Assembly (NCBI RefSeq): GCF_001830555.1
Contig: NZ_MIAM01000014.1
Coordinates: 155,562-219,561, forward strand
DNA: 64,000 nucleotides
Direction: 5' to 3'
Source: Sphingopyxis sp. RIFCSPHIGHO2_12_FULL_65_19
GTDB taxonomy: Bacteria > Pseudomonadota > Alphaproteobacteria > Sphingomonadales > Sphingomonadaceae
Part shown: one piece after another, positions 42,537 to 51,505 of the stretch
How positions within the stretch are numbered: position 1 is the stretch's first letter
Layout of the letters: the number at the start of each line of letters is the position of its first letter
Notes under the pieces: model-generated
The model's input: only the letters and a program-made list of their open reading frames with translations
Told to the model about the DNA's origin: nothing
Database searches by the model: none
Position numbers and translations under genes: made by a program

Positions 42537-42611
42537 TGGCTGGGGCGGCAGGATTCGAACCTGCGCATGGCGGCATCAAAAGCCGCTGCCTTACCGCTTG
42601 GCGACGCCCCA
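42537..42611 (-). tRNA. tRNA-Gln (TTG)
   Basis: Read on the minus strand, the sequence forms a complete cloverleaf: acceptor TGGGGCG paired with CGCCCCA, an anticodon stem around GGCTTTTGATGCC with anticodon TTG, and a T-arm with GGTTCGAATCC. The encoded discriminator G and CCA follow. A partial hit on the plus strand should be ignored. The adjacent integrase suggests that its 3' end is an attachment site. Confidence 0.95.
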
Positions 42612-42667
42612 ACGGCCGGTTGCGAGCGCGTCTATAGCGCGCGCGACATGAATGGCAAGTTGCGGCC

Positions 42668-43753
42668 TTAAAGCCGCGTTACCCAGCCATAGGGATCTTC
42701 GGCACGGCCGCGCTGGATATCGACGAGCTTGTCCTTCAGCTTTGTCGTGACCTGCCCCGGGCCGCCGGCGCCGATGGTAAAGCTGGAGTCGCCGCGCGTC
42801 ACCTTGCCCACCGGGGTCACGACCGCGGCGGTGCCGCAGGCAAAGCTTTCGGTCAGGCGGCCGCTTTCCGCATCGGCCTGCCATTGGTCGATCGCATAGG
42901 GTTCCTCGCGCACATTCAGCCCGGCATCGCGCGCCAGCGTGATGATCGCGTCGCGGGTGATGCCGGGCAGGATCGTGCCGGTCAGCGAAGGCGTGACGAT
43001 ACTGCCGTCGTCGAACACGAAAAACATGTTCATGCCGCCCAGTTCCTCGATCCAGCGACGTTCTGCGGCGTCGAGAAAGACGACCTGGTCGTGGCCCTTC
43101 GCAATCGCCTCGCGCTGCGCGACGAGGCTGGAGGCATAGTTGCCGCCACATTTGGCAGCGCCAGTGCCCCCGGGCGCGGCGCGGGTATAATCCTCCGACA
43201 CCCAGAGCGAGATCGCGGGAGCCCCCGACTTGAAATAATTGCCGACCGGCGAGGTGATGACGAGGAACTGATATTCGGAGGCGGGCTTCACGCCGAGGAA
43301 TACCTCGCTCGCGAACATGAAGGGGCGCAGATAGAGCGCGCCGCCATCAACCGGCGGGAACCAGCGGGCGTCGGCGGCGACGGCTTCCTTGACCGCGGCG
43401 ATGAACAGCTCCTCGGGCAGTTCGGCCATCGCCATGCGGCGCGCGCTCGCATTAAAACGTGCGGCATTGGCTTCGGGCCGGAACAGCGCCATCGAACCGT
43501 CGTCGAGACGATAGGCCTTCAGCCCTTCAAAGATTTCCTGGGCATAATGGAGCACCGCGGTCGCGGGATCGAGCGTCAGCGGCCCGCGCGGCATCACCTG
43601 CGCATCGTGCCAGCCCTGTCCTTCGGTATAACGGATCGACACCATATGATCGGTGAAAACGCGCCCGAACGCCGGATCGGCGATCGCCGCCGCCCGTACA
43701 TCGTCCGCGATCAGATTGGGGTGCGGAAGATGGGTGAAGGCGGGAGCGGACAT
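42668..43753 (-). CDS. ilvE: branched-chain amino acid aminotransferase
   Basis: The product of about 361 residues is a class IV, PLP-dependent transaminase of the long (eukaryote-like) form. LHYAQEIFEGLKAYR, YLRPFMFASE, the lysine-containing region GGTGAAKCGGNYASSL and ELGGMNMFFVF are recognisable. It catalyses the last step of valine, leucine and isoleucine synthesis and the first of their degradation. ATG 43753 is chosen by homology (MSAPAFTHLPHPNLIAD). It is divergent from a MarR-family gene, with 77 bases between them. Confidence 0.95.
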   Translation of the reverse strand: MSAPAFTHLPHPNLIADDVRAAAIADPAFGRVFTDHMVSIRYTEGQGWHDAQVMPRGPLTLDPATAVLHYAQEIFEGLKAYRLDDGSMALFRPEANAARFNASARRMAMAELPEELFIAAVKEAVAADARWFPPVDGGALYLRPFMFASEVFLGVKPASEYQFLVITSPVGNYFKSGAPAISLWVSEDYTRAAPGGTGAAKCGGNYASSLVAQREAIAKGHDQVVFLDAAERRWIEELGGMNMFFVFDDGSIVTPSLTGTILPGITRDAIITLARDAGLNVREEPYAIDQWQADAESGRLTESFACGTAAVVTPVGKVTRGDSSFTIGAGGPGQVTTKLKDKLVDIQRGRAEDPYGWVTRL

Positions 43754-43830
43754 CGAAAAATCCCTGTTGTTGCGGGCCTGTGGAGCGCGCCTCTTGCCAA
43801 AGACGGGCGCGGCGCGCAACGGTAGCAACT

Positions 43831-44343
43831 ATGCCGGATGACAATTTTCTTTCACAAGTACCCGCTGCCTCTGCCCTTTTCTTGCGCGAAGACGAGGTGC
43901 GCCGCGGCATCGAGTTTTTGTTTTTCGCCCACGCCTCCTTATGGCGCGCGATCGACGCGCGGCTGACCGAGAAGGAATTGGGGCGGGCCCATTATCGCGC
44001 CCTCTATTTCATCGCGCGGCAACCGGGACTGACGATTTCGGACCTGCTCGCGCTGCTGGGCGTCACCAAGCAGTCGCTCGGCCGCGTGGTCAAAGACCTG
44101 GAGGCGCGCGATTATCTGACGACCCGCCCGGGAAATCGCGACCGCCGCCAAAAGGAGTTGCGGCTGACCGATGCGGGCCGCGCGGCCGAGGCCGCCATCT
44201 TCACCACGCTGCGCGACACGATGAGCCGCGCCTATACCCACGCGGGGCAACAGGCCGTGACCGGATTCTGGCAGGTCAGCGAAGCGCTGGTGCCGCCGCG
44301 CGAGCGCCGCCGAATCGTCGCTCTCGGGAAAGACGCGGGCTAG
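43831..44343 (+). CDS. MarR family transcriptional regulator
   Basis: The product of about 170 residues has the winged-helix core TISDLLALLGVTKQSLGRVVKDLEARDYL with the wing RPGNRDRRQKELRLT. N- and C-terminal helices make the dimer interface. The start ATG 43831 begins MPDDNFLSQVP, since the longer open frame lies in the divergent promoter region. It is divergent from ilvE. MarR proteins in this position in sphingomonads are commonly conserved, but the ligand is not known. It may regulate ilvE (inference). Confidence 0.9.
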   Translation: MPDDNFLSQVPAASALFLREDEVRRGIEFLFFAHASLWRAIDARLTEKELGRAHYRALYFIARQPGLTISDLLALLGVTKQSLGRVVKDLEARDYLTTRPGNRDRRQKELRLTDAGRAAEAAIFTTLRDTMSRAYTHAGQQAVTGFWQVSEALVPPRERRRIVALGKDAG

Positions 44344-44394
44344 CCCTTTCGCCAATCCAAGTCCCCGTTCGCATCGAGCGGGTTATGATTCAGG

Positions 44395-45225
44395 TCAGCC
44401 CTCGCCCCGTGCAATATCGGCCAGTTCGCGCCCGCGGTCGCGCGCCGCGCGGAGCACATTGGTGAGCAACGCGGCAAGCTGGCCGTCGCTGTCGAGCACG
44501 TCTAGGCCCGCTTGCGTCGTGCCCCCCTTGCTCGCGACCTGCGCGATCAGGGCGCCGGGCTTTTCGCCGCTGTCGGCCAGCAGCGCGGCCGCGCCGCCGA
44601 ACGTCGCGGTGGCAAGCTGCAACGCGTCTTCGGGCGACAGGCCGAGGCGTTCGCCCGCCGCCGCATAGGATTCGATCAGGCGAAACACGAAGGCCGGCCC
44701 GCTTCCGGTAAAGGCGGTAACAAGGTCCATCGCCGAATCGTCGGCGAGCGTTACCGTCTGGCCGAGCGGGTCGAGCAGCGCATGGATCGCCCGGTCATCG
44801 GCATCGCCCAGCGTTGCCACGGCCGACACGCCGGCGCCGATGCGCGCGGCGAGGTTGGGCAGGATGCGAACCTGCGCGCCCGCGCCGGGGAAACGTTCGG
44901 CAAGATCGGCGAGCGATACGCCCGCGAGGATCGACAGCAGATGGACATCCCCCGTCGCAAGCGGCGCCAGCACTTCGGCCACGTCGCCAAGCTGCTGCGG
45001 TTTCATGCCGAGCATGATCCAGTCGGCCGCCCCGCCCGCAGCTTGCCATTCGTCCAGCGACGCGTGCTGGACGATCCCGACCCGCGGCGCCGCAAAGGGG
45101 TCGACGATCGCGATCAGCGCCGGGTCAAGCCCCGCCGCCAACCAGCGATCCAGCATCGCCCCGGCCATGTTGCCGCAACCGACCAGCAGGAGCCGCCCGG
45201 AAAAATTCCGCAAAACTTTGGTCAT
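44395..45225 (-). CDS. proC: pyrroline-5-carboxylate reductase
   Basis: The product of 276 residues catalyses the last step of proline synthesis using NAD(P)H. It has the N-terminal Rossmann motif LLLVGCGNMAGAML, the phosphate-binding region WIMLGMKPQQ, and the C-terminal signature TGSGPAFVFRLIESYAAAGERLGLS with QVASKGGTTQAGL. The length is normal. It lies next to the phosphatase gene on the same strand with 21 bases between them, so they may share a transcript. Confidence 0.95.
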   Translation of the reverse strand: MTKVLRNFSGRLLLVGCGNMAGAMLDRWLAAGLDPALIAIVDPFAAPRVGIVQHASLDEWQAAGGAADWIMLGMKPQQLGDVAEVLAPLATGDVHLLSILAGVSLADLAERFPGAGAQVRILPNLAARIGAGVSAVATLGDADDRAIHALLDPLGQTVTLADDSAMDLVTAFTGSGPAFVFRLIESYAAAGERLGLSPEDALQLATATFGGAAALLADSGEKPGALIAQVASKGGTTQAGLDVLDSDGQLAALLTNVLRAARDRGRELADIARGEG

Positions 45226-45246
45226 AGGTCCTTCTTTTCTTGTTCT

Positions 45247-46923
45247 TTAACGGCAGCTGTTCTCGGGCCCCGACAACAGGTCCAGACAGCGGCCGTCGAT
45301 CTTGCCCGCATCGACGGGCAGGCCGATCACTGATGCCAGCGTCGGCATGATATCGACGGTCATCACCGCATTGGGCTGTTCAAACCCGGCCAGCCCCTTG
45401 CGCCAGAACAGCATCGGCACGCGGCGGTCATAATCCCATACCGACCCGTGCGTCGCAACATAGCCAAGTCCCGATTCGGGAATGGGGGTGACGCGCGGTG
45501 TGAGCACGACGATGAAATCGCCCGACCGGCCCGGGTGGAAGGACGCACGCAGCTTGTCGAGCAAGCCCCATGTGTCAGGGGCCTGCTTCGACATCGCACG
45601 ACCTGCCAGCTCGTCTGCCGTGACCACCGCTTCGATCTGCGGATGCGCGCGCAGTCGCACCAGAATTTCGGCAAGCGCCGCCTTGCGCTGCGCCGGGGTC
45701 AGCGATTTCGCCAGATACATGTCGCCGAACGGACCGTCACCGTAGAGCAGCGGTTGCGGCAGGCCGAGCTTTTCGGCGACCGCTTTGCCCAGCGTATCGG
45801 GATCGAGCGCCGGATCGACGCGCTCGGCGGCGGGCCAGGCGTTCTGGCGATTGCGTTCGGGCATGTCATGCCCGCCATGATCGGCGGTGAGCGCGACGGC
45901 ATAGTCGATGCCCGTCGCATCGAGCCGGGCAAAGAAATCGCCCAGTTCGCGGTCGAGCCCCATCATCTGGAGGCACATTTCGCTGCCTTCGGTGCCGGCG
46001 CCGTGGCCGACATAATCGGTCGCCGACAAACCGACGATCAGCAGGTCGGTGCCGCTGCCCTCGCCCATCTTGCGGGCCTGGCGCAGCGCCGCGGCGGTCG
46101 CAAGGACCGCGCCGTCGGCTTCGGGCGACGCCATGAAGCGGCGGAAGTCGCCGCCCTCGCGCGCCATGCGGCCCGTGCCGACGCTGCCGCCCTTGTCACC
46201 CACCGGGATCGCGATGTCGTGGTTTGCGCAGTCGGCCGGAAGCGCCATCGCCGGGCGCGGCTGGGCGATCGCCGCGGCGATCACGGCGCCCGCCTGCGTC
46301 GCGGTCGGCGACAGGGCGGTGCCGCGATAGCTGGTCAGGCCGGTGGGGGCGAGCCACATCAGCTCGTCGGCTTGCCGCCCGCCCATCATGATCGCCGCGC
46401 GGTCCTTGCCCGCAACCGACACGACCTGTGTCTTGGGATCGCGTGCCTTCATCAGGTCGCCGAGGGTGGGGACGAGCAGATGCGCCACCGACGGCGCATA
46501 TTTGCCGCCGCCCGACGCGGTGCCAGCGACGCTTTCGTCTTCGGCGCAATAGATGCGCTTGTCCTCGCGCGCGACCGACAGGTCGAAATAATTATTGGCA
46601 ACGATGCCCGCGCGGCCGGGATGGCTGCCGGTCAGGATCGTCGAATGGCCGGGGCAGGTTTCGGTCGCGCCATGCGCCTGATACCCCGACGGAAAAACGA
46701 TGCCCGATGCCAGCCGAGCGAGACCGCCTGTGAATTTGCCGCGATATTCAGCGAACAGATCGGCCGAAAACTGGTCGACCGCAACCATCACGATCAGCTT
46801 TGGCGCCGGGGTCGCGGACGTCACCTTGGGCGTCGGCGGCGCAGCATTCTGCGCAAGGCCGGTTCCCGCGGCCGCGACGCAAAGCACGGCAGCAAGGGCG
46901 GTGGACAGATATTTCAGCTTCAC
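45247..46923 (-). CDS. phoK: alkaline phosphatase, PhoK type
   Basis: The product of about 558 residues has a signal peptide (residues 1-25) and belongs to the nucleotide pyrophosphatase-like phosphatases. It closely resembles Sphingomonas PhoK: nucleophile T89 in TETCPGHST, D50 in VAVDQFSADLF, SATDYVGHGAG, ADHGGHDMPER and ATHGSVWDYDRRVP, which together hold the zinc ions. It hydrolyses phosphomonoesters in the periplasm or outside the cell. The GTG start at 46923 is chosen since it opens the signal peptide and has GGAG in front; the TTG at 46938 is not needed. Confidence 0.9.
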   Translation of the reverse strand: MKLKYLSTALAAVLCVAAAGTGLAQNAAPPTPKVTSATPAPKLIVMVAVDQFSADLFAEYRGKFTGGLARLASGIVFPSGYQAHGATETCPGHSTILTGSHPGRAGIVANNYFDLSVAREDKRIYCAEDESVAGTASGGGKYAPSVAHLLVPTLGDLMKARDPKTQVVSVAGKDRAAIMMGGRQADELMWLAPTGLTSYRGTALSPTATQAGAVIAAAIAQPRPAMALPADCANHDIAIPVGDKGGSVGTGRMAREGGDFRRFMASPEADGAVLATAAALRQARKMGEGSGTDLLIVGLSATDYVGHGAGTEGSEMCLQMMGLDRELGDFFARLDATGIDYAVALTADHGGHDMPERNRQNAWPAAERVDPALDPDTLGKAVAEKLGLPQPLLYGDGPFGDMYLAKSLTPAQRKAALAEILVRLRAHPQIEAVVTADELAGRAMSKQAPDTWGLLDKLRASFHPGRSGDFIVVLTPRVTPIPESGLGYVATHGSVWDYDRRVPMLFWRKGLAGFEQPNAVMTVDIMPTLASVIGLPVDAGKIDGRCLDLLSGPENSCR

Positions 46924-47023
46924 GGGCGACTTCTCCAATCGGTAGGTGTCAGCGCGGGCTGTCCTCTCGTCGAAAGCCGCCTATATGGCAAGCCTTCCAA
47001 CGGTGAACAGCTGCGGGCATGCC

Positions 47024-49084
47024 ATGAATTTGCAGAGTGAGGCTTTTGTGACACGCCTATGGCACGCGGCGCTGGCCCTGCTGCTGTGCGCCGTGATCGG
47101 CGTCAGTCCCGCCGCAGCGCAATCGACGCATATCCGGCCGAAACTGGTGGCCGAATCGGTGGTGCCCGCGCCGGGGAACGTCACGACATTGGCGCTGACG
47201 ATGACGCCCGCCCCGACCTGGCACGGCTATTGGGTCAACGGCGGCGACGCGGGGTTCGGCCTATCGGTCGAATGGAACGCGCCCGACGGTGTCACCGTCG
47301 CGCCTTTCCGTTACCCGGTGCCCGACGCGCTGATTCTTTTTGGCATGATGAACCATGTCTATGAACATCCCTATGCGCTGCTCGCCGATGTCCGGATCGA
47401 CCCGTCGATCGCGCCGGGCACCGACCTGACGCTGTCAGGCGTCGCCAACTGGCTCGCGTGCACCGACAAGGTGTGCGTCCCCGAAAAAGCTGTCATTTCG
47501 GTCGCGCTCAAGGCGGGCGATGGCAAGATCGCGGCGGCCGACCGCGAACGGTTCGACGGCTGGCGCGCGTTGCTGCCGCAACCGCTTGACCGGCAAGGCA
47601 GCTGGCAGCGGCGCGGCGACACCGTGCGCTTTGCGATCCCGCTGCCGGCGAGCACCGCGATCGACGCACCGCACCTGTTCGTCGAGACGCAGGGCGTCAT
47701 CGACTATGCCGCACCGCAGCGCGTCAGCCGCAATGGCGATCGCATCATCGTCGAAGCGCGCGCGAAGGGAGAGAAAGAGGGGCCGGTTTCGGCGCTGCTG
47801 AAGCTTGGGCCAGGGCGCGGGCTTTCGTTGCAGCTCGCCCCCGGCGCCGTGCCCGCAGCGGGCGACGCGATCGCCGGATCGGCGGACGGAATCGACCCCG
47901 GCCTGTTCTGGACCGCACTGGGCGGTGCGATTCTCGGCGGGCTGATCCTCAACCTGATGCCCTGCGTCTTCCCGATCCTCAGCCTGAAGGCACTCAGTCT
48001 TGCCCGCTCGGGGGGCGATGCGCGCGGCGCGAAGGTGGAGGCGATCGCCTATACCGCCGGCGCCGTTGCCACCGCGCTGCTGCTCGGCGGCGCGCTGCTC
48101 CTGTTGCGCGGCGCGGGCGAACAGGTCGGCTGGGCATTCCAGTTGCAGCACCCGCTGAGCGTGTTGGCGCTGTTGATCCTGGCGCTGGCAATCACCTTGA
48201 ACCTGCTCGGCGCCTATGAACTGCCGTCCTTCGGCGGCGGGCAGGCGCTGGTCGACAAGGGCGGCGCAGCGGGCGGTTTCTGGACCGGCGCGCTGGCGGC
48301 CTTTGTCGCCACGCCGTGCAGCGGGCCGTTGCTCGGCGCGGCGCTTGGGGCGACGCTGGCGCTGCCCGCCTGGGCGGCTCTGCCGGTCTTTGGCGGGCTC
48401 GGGCTGGGGCTTGCCCTGCCGTTCCTCGCGATCGGCTTCATTCCGGCGCTGCGCAATCGATTGCCGAAGCCGGGGCCGTGGATGGAAAAATTTCGCAAAT
48501 GGATGGCGCTGCCGATGGGGCTGACGGCGCTGGGTCTGGGCTGGCTGCTCTGGCGCCAGCTCGGCAGCGGGTCGCAACTTGCGTGGCCCGCGGTCGCGGT
48601 CGCTATGGCGATCGTTCTGTTCACCCATTATGGCGCCATCCAGCGCGGCGACCGCCGTTCATGGCTGCTGATCGCCGCCGGCCTGCTGTTCGTGGGCAGC
48701 CTTGTCGGCACGGTGAGCGACGTCGCCGACAGCGAGCGGGCGACGGGCACGGGATCAAGCTTTTCGCCTGACGCGCTCGCCAAGGCCCGCGCCACCGGCA
48801 AACCCGTGTTCGTCTATTTCACGGCCGACTGGTGCCTGTCGTGCAAGGCGAACGAAGCAGGTGCAATCAACCGCGAGGCGGTGCAACAGGCGTTTGACAA
48901 GGCGGGCGTCGTCACGCTCGTCGGCGACTGGACGAACGGCGATCCCGTCATCACGCGCACGCTGGCCGAACATGGCCGCAACAGCGTGCCGCTCTATCTT
49001 TGGTACGCGCCCGGCGCCGTAAAGCCCGAAATCCTGCCGCAGATATTGACGCCGGGGATGCTGACGGATTTGGCCGCACAATGA
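47024..49084 (+). CDS. dsbD: DsbD/ScsB-type thiol:disulfide interchange protein
   Basis: The product of about 686 residues has a signal peptide, an N-terminal periplasmic domain (DsbC-like, with a LACTDKVCVPEK cysteine pair), an eight-helix membrane domain and a C-terminal thioredoxin domain. The membrane domain carries the redox cysteines in NLMPCVFPILSLK and VATPCSGPLLGA. The thioredoxin active site is ADWCLSCKANE. It transfers electrons from cytoplasmic thioredoxin to periplasmic proteins. The start is uncertain: ATG 47024 is given, and GTG 47048 has a better ribosome site. It is divergent from phoK and followed by tlyA. Confidence 0.88.
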   Translation: MNLQSEAFVTRLWHAALALLLCAVIGVSPAAAQSTHIRPKLVAESVVPAPGNVTTLALTMTPAPTWHGYWVNGGDAGFGLSVEWNAPDGVTVAPFRYPVPDALILFGMMNHVYEHPYALLADVRIDPSIAPGTDLTLSGVANWLACTDKVCVPEKAVISVALKAGDGKIAAADRERFDGWRALLPQPLDRQGSWQRRGDTVRFAIPLPASTAIDAPHLFVETQGVIDYAAPQRVSRNGDRIIVEARAKGEKEGPVSALLKLGPGRGLSLQLAPGAVPAAGDAIAGSADGIDPGLFWTALGGAILGGLILNLMPCVFPILSLKALSLARSGGDARGAKVEAIAYTAGAVATALLLGGALLLLRGAGEQVGWAFQLQHPLSVLALLILALAITLNLLGAYELPSFGGGQALVDKGGAAGGFWTGALAAFVATPCSGPLLGAALGATLALPAWAALPVFGGLGLGLALPFLAIGFIPALRNRLPKPGPWMEKFRKWMALPMGLTALGLGWLLWRQLGSGSQLAWPAVAVAMAIVLFTHYGAIQRGDRRSWLLIAAGLLFVGSLVGTVSDVADSERATGTGSSFSPDALAKARATGKPVFVYFTADWCLSCKANEAGAINREAVQQAFDKAGVVTLVGDWTNGDPVITRTLAEHGRNSVPLYLWYAPGAVKPEILPQILTPGMLTDLAAQ

Positions 49085-49115
49085 TTTTTCAGTTCGCAAT
49101 GACAAGAAAAAGGTG

Positions 49116-49856
49116 ATGAAAAAACAGCGCGCCGACCAATTGCTCGTCGACCGCGGCCTCGCGGAAAGCCGGACCCGCGCGCAGGCGCTGATCCTGGCCG
49201 GACTGGCCTTTGTCGGCGACCGCAAGATCGACAAGGCGGGGCAGCAGGTCGCGGCCGATGCCGAGATCAGCGTCAAGGGCCGCGATCATCCATGGGTGTC
49301 GCGCGGCGGCATCAAGCTGGACCATGCGCTGACCCTTCTCGATTGGGACGTGACCGGCGCGGTCGCGATCGACGTCGGATCGTCGACGGGCGGGTTCACC
49401 GACGTGCTGCTGAGCCGCGGCGTTACGCGTGTCTATGCGGTCGATTCGGGGACCAACCAACTTGCGTGGAAACTGCGGCAGGACGAGCGCGTCATCGTCC
49501 ACGAACAGACAAGCGCGCGCATCCTGACCCCCGCGCACATCCCCGAGCCGATCGACCTGATCGTGTGCGACGCGAGCTTTATCGCGCTGTCAAAGGTGCT
49601 TCCCGTGCCGATGTCGTTCGCCAAAACCGGCGCGCGCATCGTCGCGCTGATCAAGCCGCAGTTCGAGGCCGAGCGGCACGAGGTCGGCAAGAAAGGCGTC
49701 GTCCGCGACACCGCGGTTCATCAGCGCGTCTGCGCCGAAGTCCAGGATTGGCTGACCGGCGCGGGTTGGGACGTGATCGATCTGGTCGAAAGCCCGATCA
49801 CCGGCCCGGAAGGAAATATCGAATTTCTGATCGCCGCGGTGAAGCGAGTCGCTTGA
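49116..49856 (+). CDS. tlyA: TlyA family rRNA methyltransferase
   Basis: The product of about 246 residues has an N-terminal S4 RNA-binding domain (QRADQLLVDRGLAESRTRAQALILAG) and an FtsJ-like SAM methyltransferase domain with DVGSSTGGFTDVLL and LIVCDASFIALSKVL, plus LIKPQFEAER. It 2'-O-methylates a cytidine in ribosomal RNA; in mycobacteria it gives capreomycin sensitivity. The ATG at 49116 is used rather than the GTG one codon earlier. It follows dsbD with 31 bases between them. Confidence 0.93.
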   Translation: MKKQRADQLLVDRGLAESRTRAQALILAGLAFVGDRKIDKAGQQVAADAEISVKGRDHPWVSRGGIKLDHALTLLDWDVTGAVAIDVGSSTGGFTDVLLSRGVTRVYAVDSGTNQLAWKLRQDERVIVHEQTSARILTPAHIPEPIDLIVCDASFIALSKVLPVPMSFAKTGARIVALIKPQFEAERHEVGKKGVVRDTAVHQRVCAEVQDWLTGAGWDVIDLVESPITGPEGNIEFLIAAVKRVA

Positions 49857-49917
49857 CGCTGCGCCGCACAATCGCGACACCGATGCAACGGATTCGCATG
49901 TGAGGGATATTGCGGGC

Positions 49918-50469
49918 ATGACCGAAATCGCAACGCCGGGCCAGCTTCGCATGTCCTATCTGCGCTGGGCCCTTGTCACCGTCCCCGCCATCGTCCTGAT
50001 CGGCAGCTTGATGGGCATCCTGTCGAACAGCGGCTATGATAATCGCTGGTTTGCGGCGCTCGACCTGCCGTCGATCACGCCGCCGGGCTGGGTGTTCGGC
50101 ATTGTTTGGCCGATCCTCTATATCATGCTGGGCCTGTCGCTCGCGATGATCCTCCATGCGCGCGGCGCCAGGGGCCGGGGTTTCGCGCTGCTGCTTTTCT
50201 TTGTCCAGCTTGTCGCCAATTTCGTCTGGTCGCCGCTGTTTTTCGGGCAACATCAGGTGACGAGCGCGCTTTACCTGATCATCTTCATCCTGATGGTGAC
50301 GATCGCGACGGCCTTTGCCTTTGCGCCGATCCGCAAGGCGGCGGCGTGGTTGCTCGTCCCCTATATGGTCTGGCTCAGCTTCGCCGCGATCCTCAATTTC
50401 CAGATCGACCAGCGCAATCCCGATGCCGAAACCCTTGTTCCGGCCGCCGCGCGCACCCAGATAGGATGA
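49918..50469 (+). CDS. tspO: TspO/MBR family membrane protein
   Basis: The product of about 183 residues has five membrane helices and the conserved LPSITPPGWVFGIVWPILYIMLG segment (seen in part) and NFVWSPLFFGQHQ. It belongs to the TspO/peripheral-benzodiazepine-receptor family, which binds porphyrins and affects tetrapyrrole or stress responses. ATG 49918 starts MTEIATPG; a GTG at 49900 is possible. The gene is downstream of tlyA with a 61-base gap. Confidence 0.92.
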   Translation: MTEIATPGQLRMSYLRWALVTVPAIVLIGSLMGILSNSGYDNRWFAALDLPSITPPGWVFGIVWPILYIMLGLSLAMILHARGARGRGFALLLFFVQLVANFVWSPLFFGQHQVTSALYLIIFILMVTIATAFAFAPIRKAAAWLLVPYMVWLSFAAILNFQIDQRNPDAETLVPAAARTQIG

Positions 50470-50516
50470 CGGCGCAAGGGACAACTGGGGACAGCCCCGA
50501 CAAAGGAATATGAGAC

Positions 50517-50870
50517 ATGCAGAGCGAAAACCGCTTTTTTGACGACCTTGCCAAGATGGTGAACGGCATCGCCGGGACCGTTGCCGGCGCCGGACGCGAA
50601 GCCGAATCCGCAATGCGCGACCGCGCAAAGGAATGGGTCGGCCGCATGGATTTCGTCAGCCGCGAGGAATTCGAGGCGGTGAAAAAAATGGCCGCTACCG
50701 CGCGCGCCGAAGCCGAAGCGCTGAAAGCGCGCCTCGACAAGCTCGAAGGCGTGAAGCCCGCTGCCGCGCCCAAGGCTGCTGCTGCGCCAAAGGCTGTGAC
50801 CAAGCCCGCTGCGGCGAAGCCGGCCGCGAAACCCGCTGCCAAGCCTGCGGCGCGCAAGCCCAAGGCCTGA
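50517..50870 (+). CDS. ubiK: UbiK-like accessory factor (BMFP domain)
   Basis: The product of 117 residues has the BMFP region (MQSENRFFDDLAKMVNGIAG, then SREEFEAVKKMAATARAEAEALKARLDKLE), which forms an amphipathic helix and a coiled coil. The C-terminus is a Lys-, Ala- and Pro-rich tail (about residues 80-117) that is not conserved. UbiK assists ubiquinone synthesis and binds lipids. The gene follows tspO by about 47 bases. A hairpin with a short T-run follows its stop. Confidence 0.85.
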   Translation: MQSENRFFDDLAKMVNGIAGTVAGAGREAESAMRDRAKEWVGRMDFVSREEFEAVKKMAATARAEAEALKARLDKLEGVKPAAAPKAAAAPKAVTKPAAAKPAAKPAAKPAARKPKA

Positions 50871-50891
50871 GGCGCCCCACAGCGCCTTTTG
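50870..50891 (+). terminator. weak hairpin terminator after ubiK
   Basis: AGGCGC-CCCACA-GCGCCT followed by TTTTG on the plus strand, starting at the last base of the ubiK stop codon. Confidence 0.45.
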
Positions 50892-50970
50892 CCGATTGTG
50901 CACAGATTATTCCCCGGATGGCACGGGACGCGGACTCGCGTCGCCACGCCATCCGGGCTAAGGCGCGCGC

Positions 50971-51477
50971 ATGAGTGACGATATCTACGACGACGAAGAC
51001 GGCCAGGACGCGGCACCGATGGAGATGCTGGCATCCTATTTCGCCGCGCACGACTGGCCGCACGAAATGGTCGGCGAGGACGAGATCGTCGCGACCGCGC
51101 AGGGAAGCTGGACAACCTATGAGCTGCGCGCCGTCTGGCGCGCCGACGACGGCGTGATCCAACTGCTCGCCTTTCCCGACATTCGCGTTGTCGAGGACAA
51201 ACGCACCGTCGCGCACGAGGCGCTGGCGATGATCAACGAGCAGCTTTGGCTCGGTCATTTCGAGCTGTGGTCGAACAGCGGCACGATCCTGTTCCGCCAC
51301 GGGATGCTGGTCGGCGGCGATGCGTCGCTGTCGCTGGACCTCACCGAAACGCTGATCGAAAGCGCGATCGACGAGTGCGAACGTTTCTATCCGGTGTTCC
51401 AGTTCGTGCTGTGGGGCGGCAAGACCCCCGCCGAAGCCCTCGCGGCATCGCTGATCGAAACGCGCGGGGAGGCCTGA
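50971..51477 (+). CDS. YbjN domain-containing protein
   Basis: The product of 168 residues matches the YbjN family, which has a type III secretion chaperone-like fold. MLASYFAAHDWPHEMVGEDEIVATAQGSW (in part), NEQLWLGHFELWSNSGTILFRHGML and the C-terminal FVLWGGKTPAEALAASLIET are typical of the alphaproteobacterial version. It is small, acidic and cytoplasmic, and is thought to assist protein stability or stress responses. Its neighbours in many sphingomonads include proC, which is also nearby here. Confidence 0.9.
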   Translation: MSDDIYDDEDGQDAAPMEMLASYFAAHDWPHEMVGEDEIVATAQGSWTTYELRAVWRADDGVIQLLAFPDIRVVEDKRTVAHEALAMINEQLWLGHFELWSNSGTILFRHGMLVGGDASLSLDLTETLIESAIDECERFYPVFQFVLWGGKTPAEALAASLIETRGEA

Positions 51478-51505
51478 GGCCCGGCTTTGTCCCGTTCGTG
51501 TTGGG

